Notes under the pieces: model-generated
Told to the model about the DNA's origin: nothing
Seen by the model: only the letters and a program-made list of their open reading frames with translations
The model's database searches: none
DNA from: an uncultured Thermoguttaceae bacterium
GTDB lineage: Bacteria > Planctomycetota > Planctomycetia > Pirellulales > Thermoguttaceae
Direction: 5' to 3'
NCBI GenBank assembly: GCA_938084835.1
Contig: CALKER010000010.1
Coordinates: 62,001-126,000 of the forward strand
DNA length: 64,000 bases
Program-made: the position numbers and the translations under genes
Shown here: positions 56,214 to 64,000 of the stretch, piece after piece
Layout of the letters: the number at the start of each line of letters is the position of its first letter
Position numbering within the stretch: the stretch's first letter is position 1

Positions 56214-57493
56214 GCAAGCGTCCATGGTGGCCGCATTTCCCGCCGAAACATCGCGCGGGCCTTTTCGCTTCCCTCCACTAGCTGTTCGGTCTTCGGATCC
56301 CAAACTAGCCGTTCCCCTGTTCGGACAGCGATGTCGCATAAGTGACTGAGAATATCGCTGCGAACAGCATCTGCCAGGGGTGCTACCGCCGCTCTAGGAT
56401 CACCCTTTTTGATTGCCTCAATGAAGTTGGCATGGTGCGAGCTGCTCCTCATAAGATGGCAGTCGCCGAGATCCTCCGGAGAGGGAAGCCGCAACCACCC
56501 GGGGTCGCTTGCTTGAGTGCGCGCGGTATCCCGGGCCACCTGGATCCAGCCGTTTTCTCCGATGAATTTGGTTCTTTCATTGCCTGGACGAAAGATCAAT
56601 TCCACTTGTCCTAATTGAATTCGCATGTCCCAGTTAATGACCGTGTCGTAAAGTCCATCGGAGGGTATGTCCCCTGTGCCCTCCACGACAATCAACCCAC
56701 TCAGATCGGCGTCACATCCCCAGACCATAATATCGAGGGGATGTGAACCCCAGCCAGCCAGATACCCGATCGAGTAATCATAAATCCAGTACGTCCCTGG
56801 CGGATTGCACCGGTCGGGTGTATAAGGCTTAACGGGAGCGGGTCCCAACCACCACTGATAGTCGAACCCCTCGGGGATTGGGGCCTCTTGCGTGGACCCG
56901 CCTCGGCCGCCGTTGGGGCAGTCCACCTCGATTCGATGGATCTTTCCAAGGACTCCCCGGCGAACAAGCTCGCATCCCCAATGGCAGTGGGCCATGCTCC
57001 GCTGCTGAGTCCCATATTGGAACACTCGGCCTGTCTCGGCGAAGACTTTTCGGCAGAAAAGGTCCTGCTCGATGGAGAGGCCCAGGGGTTTCTCTACGTA
57101 AGCATGCTTCCCTGCGCGGGCGGCAGCTACTGCTATAGGTACGTGCCAATGATCCGGGGTGGCAACCACCACCGCGTCAACCTCCTCAAGCGCTAAGGCC
57201 TCCCGAAAGTCCACAAACGCTTTTGCCCCACAGATTTGAGCTATCGATTCGCGTCGGTCGCGGTAACAATCGACCACCGCGATGATTTGGGTGTCGGGAT
57301 GCTGGTAAAAACCTCTGAACAAACCTCGGCCACGACCTCCCACACCGATCATGGCTACGCCCACACGTTGGTTGGGTGGGGATTTTTCCTCCCGCCCAAG
57401 AGCCCTACCGGGAATAAACCACGGCAGCGCCCAGCTTGCTACGCTTCCTAAACAGAATCTACGTCGCGGCATTAAGTTCCTCGACTTCGGCAT
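56210..57493 (-). CDS. exported Gfo/Idh/MocA oxidoreductase (Tat signal)
   Basis: A 427-residue NAD(P)-dependent oxidoreductase. The N-terminus has a twin-arginine-type motif (MPRRRFCLGSVASWALPW, residues 8-25). The Rossmann fold starts VGVAMIGVGGRGRGLFRGF; then VVVATPDHWHVPIAVAAARAGKHAYVEKPLG carries the conserved EKP. YGTQQRSM and WWLGPAP follow in the C-terminal domain. Exported members of this family are abundant in planctomycetes and act on sugars or derivatives; the substrate is unknown. The ATG at 57493 follows GGGAGGAGG. It is divergent from a second family member at 58631. Confidence 0.9.
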   Translation of the reverse strand: MPKSRNLMPRRRFCLGSVASWALPWFIPGRALGREEKSPPNQRVGVAMIGVGGRGRGLFRGFYQHPDTQIIAVVDCYRDRRESIAQICGAKAFVDFREALALEEVDAVVVATPDHWHVPIAVAAARAGKHAYVEKPLGLSIEQDLFCRKVFAETGRVFQYGTQQRSMAHCHWGCELVRRGVLGKIHRIEVDCPNGGRGGSTQEAPIPEGFDYQWWLGPAPVKPYTPDRCNPPGTYWIYDYSIGYLAGWGSHPLDIMVWGCDADLSGLIVVEGTGDIPSDGLYDTVINWDMRIQLGQVELIFRPGNERTKFIGENGWIQVARDTARTQASDPGWLRLPSPEDLGDCHLMRSSSHHANFIEAIKKGDPRAAVAPLADAVRSDILSHLCDIAVRTGERLVWDPKTEQLVEGSEKARAMFRREMRPPWTLA

Positions 57494-58630
57494 TTCGCAC
57501 CTCCTCCCAGGGCTTAACTACATTGAGCCTCCGCGCCTCGTTAGGGCGAAATTGACACACTTTTCGGGAGTAACTACGCCTGCACTCGGGCTAAGCTTGG
57601 TTTTCCAACTGGAAGCTACAACTCATTGAGCCTTCTTCCTCTGTATCCTTGGTGCTCCTTTCCACTTCACTTCAAGTAGGCCTATGGTGAGATCAATTTT
57701 AACTCGTGGCGTCTTTCGGCGGAACCTGTGACGCTTGTGACCCCGACGCGGCCGGACTCCGCGGTAAACAAGCCGCTAGCGATCACCAGACCATTTGGAG
57801 AGCCGGAGAGCCTACCCGTTGTGTTCGGAGAAAATTTTCAGGCTACCTGACTTATCTAGTGATATAGTGACTATCTGATCAGTTATGACTGCTCGGCGAA
57901 AGTTAGGGACTTTTGCGATGGTCCTCCTGGAGCAGAGAAAATATCTAGACATTAAAAAAGGGTGCTGGTCTTACCGGGGACCTAACAGATCGCAGTCTAA
58001 ATGAACTCCCACTTCTCTTCCGTGCACGACCTACATGAGAAGAAAAGGTAACCGGAAAGAAATTTTGCCTCGGGCCGAGTGTCCACGGCGAACCGACAAG
58101 TCGGCAAGTATTTGATAATTCTTTTTGCTTTGCCGACTCCGGGAGGGTATTGCTTTATATCAGTGTGAGCTTACAAAGGTTTCGCTGAGGCACGCGGGAG
58201 ATTGCGCGGGTACCGCTCCACTTGCTAGTCGTGGTTCCGGGAAACACAATACGTATTGGCGCGATCGAAAGGTAGTTGGATCAAACGGTTCGGGCAGAGG
58301 ATGGCGTCTAGCCTGTGATGAGAAAATGCGGTTTTTCCTGAGTGCGGACTTGCCAGCTAAAGGCAAGCGTCTAAGGTTGTCAGATCGGGCATCACCTGTT
58401 GGAAAACTAAAAGAGAACAAAACCCCACAGTTAAACTATGCTGCCGAGGTGACTTCTTAAGGCGGGGATTGCATTTCGGTGCCAATTCCCCCCGCCAAAT
58501 GTTGCCAGGGCCATCTTCGCCTAAGGGAGATGCTTTTTATAAGCTAGTGGTCGAGAACGCCAAAGCCAGGCAGTTTTGTAGTTAGTCAGCCGCGGAGTGC
58601 CGGATTTCATGTGACGAAAGGTGCAAGCCG
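57494..58630. other. divergent intergenic region between two Gfo/Idh genes
   Basis: About 1.14 kb. It holds a 9-bp inverted repeat at 58099-58138 and, around 57858-57890, an AT-rich tract with repeated TAGTGA and TCAGTTATGACTG-like words that may be a promoter or operator region. A plus-strand frame at 58125-58460 is not convincing. Confidence 0.45.
58099..58138. repeat. 9-bp inverted repeat upstream of the second Gfo/Idh gene
   Basis: AGTCGGCAA (58099-58107) and TTGCCGACT (58130-58138) flank 22 A/T-rich bases. An upstream CCGAC at 58093-58097 can also pair with the left arm, giving two mutually exclusive folds. Confidence 0.55.
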
Positions 58631-59977
58631 ATGAAACATTCGCAAACTGTTTCTTCCCGCAAGCCGCTTAGGGGTGTGGAGCGACCCCGTCGCGAGTTTT
58701 TGAAGAATCTCGCATCCGCTGGTTGTGGAGCAACTGTAGGGGCTTATGCCTTGAGTGTGGCACGGTCGGCTCATGCGGCAGGGCATGCCGAAATTAAAAT
58801 CGGAATGATCGGTTGCGGAGGACGCTGCACCGGTGCCGCGGCTCAAGCCTTAAGTACGGGCCCCGATGTTAAATTAGTGGCAATGACCGACATTTTCGAG
58901 AATCGTGCCCGCGCCTCCTTGGCCAATCTTAAAAAGCAGTTTCCCGAGCAGGTGCTCGTGGACGAAGATCATCTCTTTATCGGATTCGATGGGTTCACCA
59001 AGGTGATTCAGTGTGCCGACGCTGTGCTCATTGCGTGTGCCTCCAAGTTCCATCCGATGTATATGGAGGCAGCTATTGAGGCCGGTCGGCATGTCTTCGT
59101 TGAAAAGCCGCACGGAATTGACCCGGTGGGTGCCCGCCGCACTCAGCGAGCTTGTGACCTGGCAAAGGAGAAGGGACTCTCAGTGATCTCCGGGCTTCAA
59201 AGTCGATACGACTTTTGTTTTCAAGAGACAATCAAGCGGATCCACGATGGAGCCATCGGCGATGTAGTGGCGATCCAAACCATGTTCCTCCGCGGGCCAT
59301 ATCAGTTGGTAGGGCGCGATCCAAAACTCACGGAGACGCAGTACCAATTCAGCAATTGGTATCATTTCTGTTGGTTGTCCGGGGACGACGTTGTGCAATC
59401 TCTTGTCCATAATGTTGACCGGGTGGCCTGGGTTCTGCAGGAGCAACGGCCCATTTGGTGCTTCGGTCTGGGAGGCCGATCAGCATCGTTCGGGGAGGTT
59501 TTCGGCGATATGTATGATCACCACACGGTGGTGTACGAGTATCCCAATGGTGTGCACGTCTACGCCCTCTGCCGCACGCAGGCAAATACTTACGGAAATT
59601 ACAACGATCTCATTTTCGGCACTAAAGGCCGATGTAACCTTTTTGCTGGCAGGATTGAGGGAGAGGTGAATTGGCGTTACACCGCTCGACGCAACGACGC
59701 CCACCGGGAAGTGCAGCAGGTGTTTATGGACTCTATTCGTAAAGGAGAACCGGTCAATAGTGGCCACTATATGGCCTCAAGCACTATGGTGGCAGTCCTC
59801 GGCCAGCTTGCTTGCTACTGCGGAAAAGAGCTTACGTACGAACAGGTCAGTAAGTCTGAATTTCAGTTCGGTCCTCCGCCTGAAGAAAGCAACTTCGACA
59901 CACCCCCGCCGGTGCTTCCGGATGCAACCGGAAATTACCCCCTTCCCAAGCCAGGGATTACTGAGTTCAAGATTTAA
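58631..59977 (+). CDS. exported Gfo/Idh/MocA oxidoreductase (Tat signal), second copy
   Basis: A 448-residue oxidoreductase. A twin-arginine signal (RPRREFLKNLASAGCGATVGAYALSVARSAHAA, about residues 18-50) precedes the Rossmann fold IKIGMIGCGGRCTGAAAQAL. VLIACASKFHPMYMEAAIEAGRHVFVEKPHGID carries the EKP motif. SGLQSRYDFCFQETIKRIHDGAIGDV and NWYHFCWLSGDDVVQSLVHNVDRVAWVL are typical of planctomycete members. It likely oxidises or reduces a sugar outside the cytoplasm or at the membrane; substrate unknown. The ATG at 58631 follows AAAGGTG. The protein clearly differs from the divergent neighbour, so it is not a recent duplicate. Confidence 0.9.
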   Translation: MKHSQTVSSRKPLRGVERPRREFLKNLASAGCGATVGAYALSVARSAHAAGHAEIKIGMIGCGGRCTGAAAQALSTGPDVKLVAMTDIFENRARASLANLKKQFPEQVLVDEDHLFIGFDGFTKVIQCADAVLIACASKFHPMYMEAAIEAGRHVFVEKPHGIDPVGARRTQRACDLAKEKGLSVISGLQSRYDFCFQETIKRIHDGAIGDVVAIQTMFLRGPYQLVGRDPKLTETQYQFSNWYHFCWLSGDDVVQSLVHNVDRVAWVLQEQRPIWCFGLGGRSASFGEVFGDMYDHHTVVYEYPNGVHVYALCRTQANTYGNYNDLIFGTKGRCNLFAGRIEGEVNWRYTARRNDAHREVQQVFMDSIRKGEPVNSGHYMASSTMVAVLGQLACYCGKELTYEQVSKSEFQFGPPPEESNFDTPPPVLPDATGNYPLPKPGITEFKI

Positions 59978-60346
59978 AAACGACTGGCGATGGAACCATG
60001 AAGGAAAGTTTGCAAGATGGGCGAAGGGTCGGCTCGCCCAAGCCACTTAGAGATACCATGGTCTAAGGACAACGACCGTGTCGCTCGGGACAAATCCTCT
60101 CCGAGCCCCGGTAGGACCGCGGGTGAGGGTCGCGGTATTATTCGCGTGCGGGCCAGCTGTTAGCGAAAAACCAGATGCGCAATTTCCCCGTGCAGACACA
60201 TCAGCCGTAAATTTTTCCAGTGGTCTGGGTCGTGGATGGACCAGAGCGAGCCTGCGCTACATTTGCTATTAGCCGAGGCGCCTGCGGGCTTGATGTTCTT
60301 CCCGTAGGGCAGCAATATATTTGCGGCCGGATAGATTACCGCGTTT
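59978..60346. other. convergent region downstream of the second Gfo/Idh gene and rplT
   Basis: About 370 bp. Open frames here are antisense shadows of rplT or lack features. No clear terminator. Confidence 0.4.
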
Positions 60347-60721
60347 TTAAGCAGTGGCGGCAGGTGTCTCGAGCGCGGCTTGAGCTTGGGCGAAAATCTG
60401 GTCAAATGCGGCAGGATCGTGAACTGCAAGTTCGGAAAGCGTTCGACGATCGAGGGCAATTCCCGCCTTACGTAAACCGTTGATGAATTGACTGTACCGA
60501 AGTCCGCGGGCACGGACCGCCGCGCTAATCCTTAAAATCCACAACTGCCGGAATTGACGTTTTCGCGTCCGCCGATCCCGATAGGCGAAAACGCCGGCAC
60601 GGATCAGTGTTTCCTTGGCTACTTTAAGGAGACGTCGACGACCGCCGACAAATCCCTCAACGCGTTTGAAAAGGCGTTTCTTCCGACGCCGCCGCGCCGG
60701 GCCTGGAGTTGTCCTTACCAT
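60347..60721 (-). CDS. rplT: 50S ribosomal protein L20
   Basis: A 124-residue L20. The very basic start [50 protein letters not shown] is standard, followed by [46 protein letters not shown]. It is an early-assembly 23S rRNA-binding protein and, in several bacteria, autoregulates the rpmI-rplT operon. The ATG at 60721 follows GGGAGG. It lies 94 bp downstream of rpmI. Confidence 0.97.
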   Translation of the reverse strand: MVRTTPGPARRRRKKRLFKRVEGFVGGRRRLLKVAKETLIRAGVFAYRDRRTRKRQFRQLWILRISAAVRARGLRYSQFINGLRKAGIALDRRTLSELAVHDPAAFDQIFAQAQAALETPAATA

Positions 60722-60815
60722 CGAGCTTCAACCTCCCATAACACACAGGGCATGACCTGCGCCTTGTTCTCCGATGTTTGCAACACCAAACTTGGTCGCC
60801 ATCGCGTTCGGCCTA

Positions 60816-61019
60816 TTAATAACTCCACTGAGAAAGCGCCTTGCGGATCGCCTTAGCAGCCACAGGGTCTAAAGGGGCGGTGCCCCGAAGTTGGCGACGC
60901 CGTTTTTTCGACTTTCTCGTGGCCAGGTGGCTTGTGCCCGACTGCCTATGCAAGACTTTTCCGGTGGCGGTCAAGCGAAATCGCTTTTTGATTGCCTTAT
61001 TCGTTTTTTGCTTGGGCAT
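60816..61019 (-). CDS. rpmI: 50S ribosomal protein L35
   Basis: A 67-residue L35 (MPKQKTNKAIKKRFRLTATGK, then LATRKSKKRRRQLRG), of normal length and pattern. It precedes rplT, as in most bacteria. infC, which usually lies upstream, is not present: the 866 bp upstream contain no such gene. The ATG follows GGGAG. Confidence 0.96.
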   Translation of the reverse strand: MPKQKTNKAIKKRFRLTATGKVLHRQSGTSHLATRKSKKRRRQLRGTAPLDPVAAKAIRKALSQWSY

Positions 61020-61886
61020 CTCTCAAGTGACTCCCACGTCGATTCTTGCAGTTATTCATACTCTTGGACAATATCGCAGCTCAGCAAAAGATGTGCTTTT
61101 GGATGCCAATTACCAGTCCCCCCATAAGTAGTGAAATATTATCAAACTAAGCTTCTAAAACTAATGTTCGTCTTCGATTCCCGCTTAACAGCCCTCTTTC
61201 CCTCCGGGCGCCGCGCACATTTACCGAGCCCATCTACCGAATCCCCCCTCGTCGGAAATACCACCGCCTGAAAACAATCATCGGACCCTTACTGACTTTT
61301 AGCTTGTTTGTTCGCCTAAGCTGTTAGTTCGACCGCTAAAAGCTGAGCGAACCATTCCGGCTCGGGTCAAAAGAGTATATGGTCACAAAAAAAATAAATA
61401 CTCCAGTTTCCAAGCGACACGCCCAAGTGTTCCTTCTCCCGCTCCGGGTTGTAACTCCAAAATCCAGTAGAATCCAAAGATTTTCGCGGATTTTGGACAG
61501 AAATTCCAGTACCGGATACCCCTACAGTGGTCTATTTGATGTGCCATTAGAAGGGGGTATTAGAAAATCGCAGGTTCGCATTATACGAGCTTTTTAATCC
61601 GTTTGGAAGCCCATGGATGTGTTCGCCCGTGCTATTCTCTCACCTGATGCCTCGGAATTTTCGAAGATTGAGACCAGAAACGTCGGCGATATTACCGAGG
61701 ATTACACTTGCCAAAACTGACCGAGAAGCTCGGTGTGAAGGATGTCCCGCACCTCGCCCCCGGTGAGGTTCGCAAAGAAACTTCCTCAAGTGGGAAGCTG
61801 GTGACCCACAGAAAAACGAGTTGAATGGCCCTCTTCGCTGGATGGCGCCCTAAATGAGATCCGAATCTGATGCAGACCTAAACAAG
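61020..61886. other. gene-free region upstream of rpmI
   Basis: About 870 bp. It contains a 10-bp perfect inverted repeat at 61456-61497. No infC homologue, RNA gene or accepted frame is present. Confidence 0.5.
61456..61497. repeat. 10-bp perfect inverted repeat
   Basis: TCCAAAATCC (61456-61465) and GGATTTTGGA (61488-61497) flank 22 bases. The loop contains AATCC, which can also pair with the right arm. It lies in gene-free sequence and could be a hairpin of a small or untranslated RNA. Confidence 0.6.
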
Positions 61887-62096
61887 CTATGTTGTTTCAT
61901 TAGGTCCCTTTTCCGGTAAATCACCCTCCTCCCCGGTCCAATCGGGAGAGACTTGTTCGCCAGCAATCCGATACTTTTCTCCCAGCCATCTACCAAGATC
62001 GATTTGGCGACATCGATCACTGCAGAAGGGTAGCGCGGAACTCTGCTCGGGATCGAAATATCTTCGGCAAATTGGACACTGCCGCTCCGTCCCCAT
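61887..62096 (-). CDS. yacG: DNA gyrase inhibitor YacG-like zinc protein
   Basis: A 69-residue protein: RQCPICRRYFDP followed by ALPFCSDRCRQIDLGRWLGEKYRIAGE. The C-x2-C ... C-x3-C zinc site and the IDLGRW-x-E-x-Y-x-I segment define YacG. In E. coli YacG binds GyrB and inhibits gyrase. The frame is open further upstream, but the ATG at 62096 gives the standard N-terminus. It lies downstream of the FmdB-like and grpE genes on the same strand. Confidence 0.9.
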   Translation of the reverse strand: MGTERQCPICRRYFDPEQSSALPFCSDRCRQIDLGRWLGEKYRIAGEQVSPDWTGEEGDLPEKGPNETT

Positions 62097-62268
62097 GGAA
62101 CTACCGCGCCATGTGTGTACCCGGCCGGTTCATGCGATGTCACCAATGTGTGCTGGATTTCGCTTGTGTCTTAGCGGGCTCCGGGAATTGGTACGAAGGC
62201 AAGCCCCCGACCGAATGAGGAGCCTAGTGAGCAACCCGGGTCAGCCGGGATACCCAGGCAAGGTCCGA

Positions 62269-62568
62269 CTATGCCTCGGCTTTTGCCTTCGACTTGCGCT
62301 CTTTCTTGCCAGTTGAGGCAGTATCGCCATTCCCCCCAGCTGTCGTTCCCGATTTTTCGGCGGCTGCCGCCCTCTTATACGACTCGCTTCGATAATCCGT
62401 TTGGTAAAAGCCAGATCCTTTAAACAGAATGGCTGCCCCCGGACCGATGAGGCGGCGGACCTTGCGCCGCCCGCACTGGGGACAAATCCTAATGGGCTCG
62501 GCTGTTATAGATTGAAAGGCCTCGAACTGATGCTCGCAAGCGTCGCAGAGATATTCGTACGTCGGCAT
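62269..62568 (-). CDS. FmdB-type zinc-ribbon protein (long)
   Basis: A 99-residue member of the FmdB/CxxC_CxxC_SSSS family: MPTYEYLCDACEHQFEAFQSI, a second CxxC (CPQC), then RRLIGPGAAILFKGSGFYQTDYRS, the conserved SGFYxTDYR segment. A Lys/Ala/Gly-rich tail ends it. Unlike the short copy at 241-405, it keeps the full family C-terminus. Function unclear. It lies downstream of grpE. Confidence 0.9.
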   Translation of the reverse strand: MPTYEYLCDACEHQFEAFQSITAEPIRICPQCGRRKVRRLIGPGAAILFKGSGFYQTDYRSESYKRAAAAEKSGTTAGGNGDTASTGKKERKSKAKAEA

Positions 62569-62745
62569 GGTTAGCTCTCCCGAAAGTACCAGTTCAAAGC
62601 CTGCTTAAGTTTCGTCACGTTGACTTCCATCTGGAAGATGTTAACACGCTTTTTCCGATGTCAATAAACCCCCTGGGACCCACGCGAGTCCGGCGGAGTG
62701 ACCTGACGGACACGGCCTGAGTTTCCGACCCAGGGCCTACGGGCC

Positions 62746-63501
62746 TCAATTATTGGTAGGCGCCGGCGCACTTCCCCGGGAGACGATTACTTGGGCCGGA
62801 CGCACCACTCGGTCGTGGAGGCGATAACCGGCTCGCAAAACCCGGATCACAGTATTCGGAGGACAACTGTCACTGGGCTCTTGGCCGACGGCCTCGTGCA
62901 CATTCGGATCGAAAACTTTCCCTTCGGCGTCTATGCGGTAGCAGTGGTGGCGTGCCAACACCTGTTCTAGGTGTTCGGCCACCATCCGGAACCCTTCTTT
63001 CAAGGACGTCGAACCGGCTTCGCCTGTGGCTGCCTCAATGGCTCGGTAAATATCGTCGAGCACGGGCAACAGGTCGCGCAGCAGGTCCAATTCGGCGTAA
63101 CGCCGTTCTTCTTCTAATTGACGGGCGACCCGCTTTCGCAAATTATCGAGCTCAGCGTAAGCCCGCAAAAGCCGATCCCTTGTGTCCGCAAGTTCCGCCC
63201 GCATGAGTTCAAGCTCCTGCGTGAGCTCCTCGAGATTCATCTCCGTTGGCCCGGGTGAACCGGCCGACTCACCCTCTGGGGTTACCATCGCATCCTGCTG
63301 ATTTGTGCCTTCGTATGAGCCGGCATTCGGCCGGTATGTCTCACCTTGCTTACTTTGGTCAAAATTTGACCCGTGGCCTCCCTGTTGAAACACCAGCCCC
63401 TCTTCCTCCGGACGTGAGGGTGAGTTTCCGGGAGGCAAAGCCGCTTCCGACCGCGACTCCCACGATGCAGCTGCTTTGTGATAGCGATTATCGGTCATCA
63501 T
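62746..63501 (-). CDS. grpE: nucleotide exchange factor GrpE
   Basis: A 251-residue GrpE. A ~90-residue polar, low-complexity N-terminus is followed by the coiled coil (LEELTQELELMRAELADTRDRLLRAYAELDNLRKRVARQLEEERRYA) and the beta domain (EGKVFDPNVHEAVGQEPSD...NTVIRVLRAGYRLHDRVVRPAQVIVSRG). It releases ADP from DnaK. I chose the ATG at 63501; a longer frame exists upstream. dnaJ lies 295 bp upstream on the same strand; dnaK is not in the window, and no CIRCE element is visible. Confidence 0.95.
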   Translation of the reverse strand: MMTDNRYHKAAASWESRSEAALPPGNSPSRPEEEGLVFQQGGHGSNFDQSKQGETYRPNAGSYEGTNQQDAMVTPEGESAGSPGPTEMNLEELTQELELMRAELADTRDRLLRAYAELDNLRKRVARQLEEERRYAELDLLRDLLPVLDDIYRAIEAATGEAGSTSLKEGFRMVAEHLEQVLARHHCYRIDAEGKVFDPNVHEAVGQEPSDSCPPNTVIRVLRAGYRLHDRVVRPAQVIVSRGSAPAPTNN

Positions 63502-63796
63502 ATTACCCCGGAATTTTGCCGATCTATTCGTGACTTGGGTGTACCTCTCCCAGCCAACTCGCAAGCAACGCCTGGATACTAAAAAGCGCCCGCACGGGGC
63601 AAGATGCTGCAGCTCACTCCAAGGAGCGCGTTAGGTCGAACGCACAAGCTCAAGTGTTATTCCAGGATAAACTCTGGGAACCGTCCTACCATGCCGAACC
63701 CAGCAACCGGAACCAATGGTGAGGGCTAACGAGGCGCCAGGTCGCTCGGCAAGTGGCGCCACGGGCCCCGATCTCGATCACGAACCCTAGCCAAGC

Positions 63797-64000
63797 TCAC
63801 CCACCAAGGTAGTCGCGCAGTTTCTGGAAAAAACTCTTTCGTTGTGGCGATACTTGGGCATTCTCCAACTCCGCCAATTGCCGAAGTAGCCGTTCATGTT
63901 CGGGTGAGATATTTCGTGGCACGTCGATATAAACCCGGACTACAATATCGCCCCGATTCTTTCCTCCCAGACTGGGTAATCCCCGGCCCCGGAGGATAAA
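63797..64000 (-). CDS. dnaJ: chaperone DnaJ, C-terminal fragment (truncated by window end)
   Basis: The last 67 residues of DnaJ are coded on the minus strand and run off the right edge. The visible part reads LRGRGLPSLGGKNRGDIVVRVYIDVP, the conserved end of the substrate-binding domain (normally G-K-G-x-P-x-L-x-G-x3-G-D-L-x-V-x(2)-x-V-x-x-P), followed by a helix and KSFFQKLRDYLGG before a TGA stop at 63797-63799. It is followed by grpE, an order seen in some planctomycetes. The frame continues beyond the window, so the full length is unknown. Confidence 0.9.
   Translation of the reverse strand, partial: FILRGRGLPSLGGKNRGDIVVRVYIDVPRNISPEHERLLRQLAELENAQVSPQRKSFFQKLRDYLGG

Noticed and set aside
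58125..58460. 111-codon plus frame in the divergent oxidoreductase region
   Set aside because: It overlaps the inverted repeat and has no recognisable domain or ribosome binding site.
60160..60513. 117-codon minus frame downstream of and overlapping rplT
   Set aside because: Its 5' part overlaps rplT in another frame, and the rest has no features.
61379..61597. 72-codon frame upstream of rpmI as infC or a leader peptide
   Set aside because: It has no IF3 motifs; the frame merely spans the inverted repeat.
63502..63796. CIRCE element or sigma32-type promoter near grpE-dnaJ
   Set aside because: The TTAGCACTC-N9-GAGTGCTAA palindrome is not present, and no heat-shock promoter consensus is clear.

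Overview
This 64 kb window is chromosomal DNA from a bacterium that is most likely a planctomycete, probably of the Pirellulales, and perhaps a thermophile related to Thermogutta; the genus is an inference. The evidence is the gene repertoire: exported Tat-signal Gfo/Idh/MocA oxidoreductases, a DUF1080 protein, a TIM-barrel sugar isomerase-like protein, a YidC carrying a PDZ domain, oversized PstC and PstA, a Ser/Thr kinase with a C-terminal membrane anchor, and an imuA-imuB-dnaE2 mutasome. About 40 protein genes cover roughly 74% of the bases, and many gene-free spacers run from 300 to 1100 bp. I found no tRNA, rRNA, insertion sequence, CRISPR array or prophage.

Layout. 1-8.4 kb: an FmdB-type zinc ribbon, a NuoE-like subunit, a giant NuoF-GltD/NfnB fusion flavoprotein, a small EF-Tu domain-2 protein, an exported TIM-barrel protein and a DUF1080 protein. 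9.5-25 kb: a YhaM-like exoribonuclease, RNase R, a thioredoxin-fold protein, a nucleoside hydrolase, a GH10 xylanase, a BON protein, UvrB, an MFS transporter, a sugar-nucleotide epimerase and a lone GspF-type membrane protein. 25-35 kb: a PAS-SpoIIE phosphatase, then pstS-pstC-pstA-pstB, all on the minus strand. 36-43.5 kb: mnmE and yidC, divergent from plsC and cdsA.

43.5-50 kb holds the imuA-imuB-dnaE2 SOS mutagenesis cassette, with a sigma70-like promoter whose -10 region overlaps one of two copies of a 12-bp motif (a candidate LexA operator). 50.4-54.4 kb holds an enolase-superfamily protein and a MoxR-type AAA protein, both lacking expected catalytic residues, and a Ser/Thr kinase. 54.8-60 kb holds an LCMT-type methyltransferase and two divergent Gfo/Idh/MocA oxidoreductases. 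60-64 kb holds rpmI-rplT, yacG, a second FmdB protein, grpE, and the 3' end of dnaJ, which runs off the window.

The genes fall into several functional groups: redox and possible electron bifurcation (NuoE plus NuoF-NfnB), plant-polymer and sugar use (GH10, DUF1080, Gfo/Idh, isomerase), phosphate uptake (pst), membrane lipid and protein biogenesis (plsC, cdsA, yidC), DNA repair and mutagenesis (uvrB, imuAB, dnaE2), RNA turnover (rnr, yhaM) and proteostasis (grpE, dnaJ). The best candidates for something undescribed are the tandem pair of catalytically eroded proteins at 50.4-52.7 kb, the imu operator motif, the NuoF-NfnB fusion and the PDZ-containing YidC.
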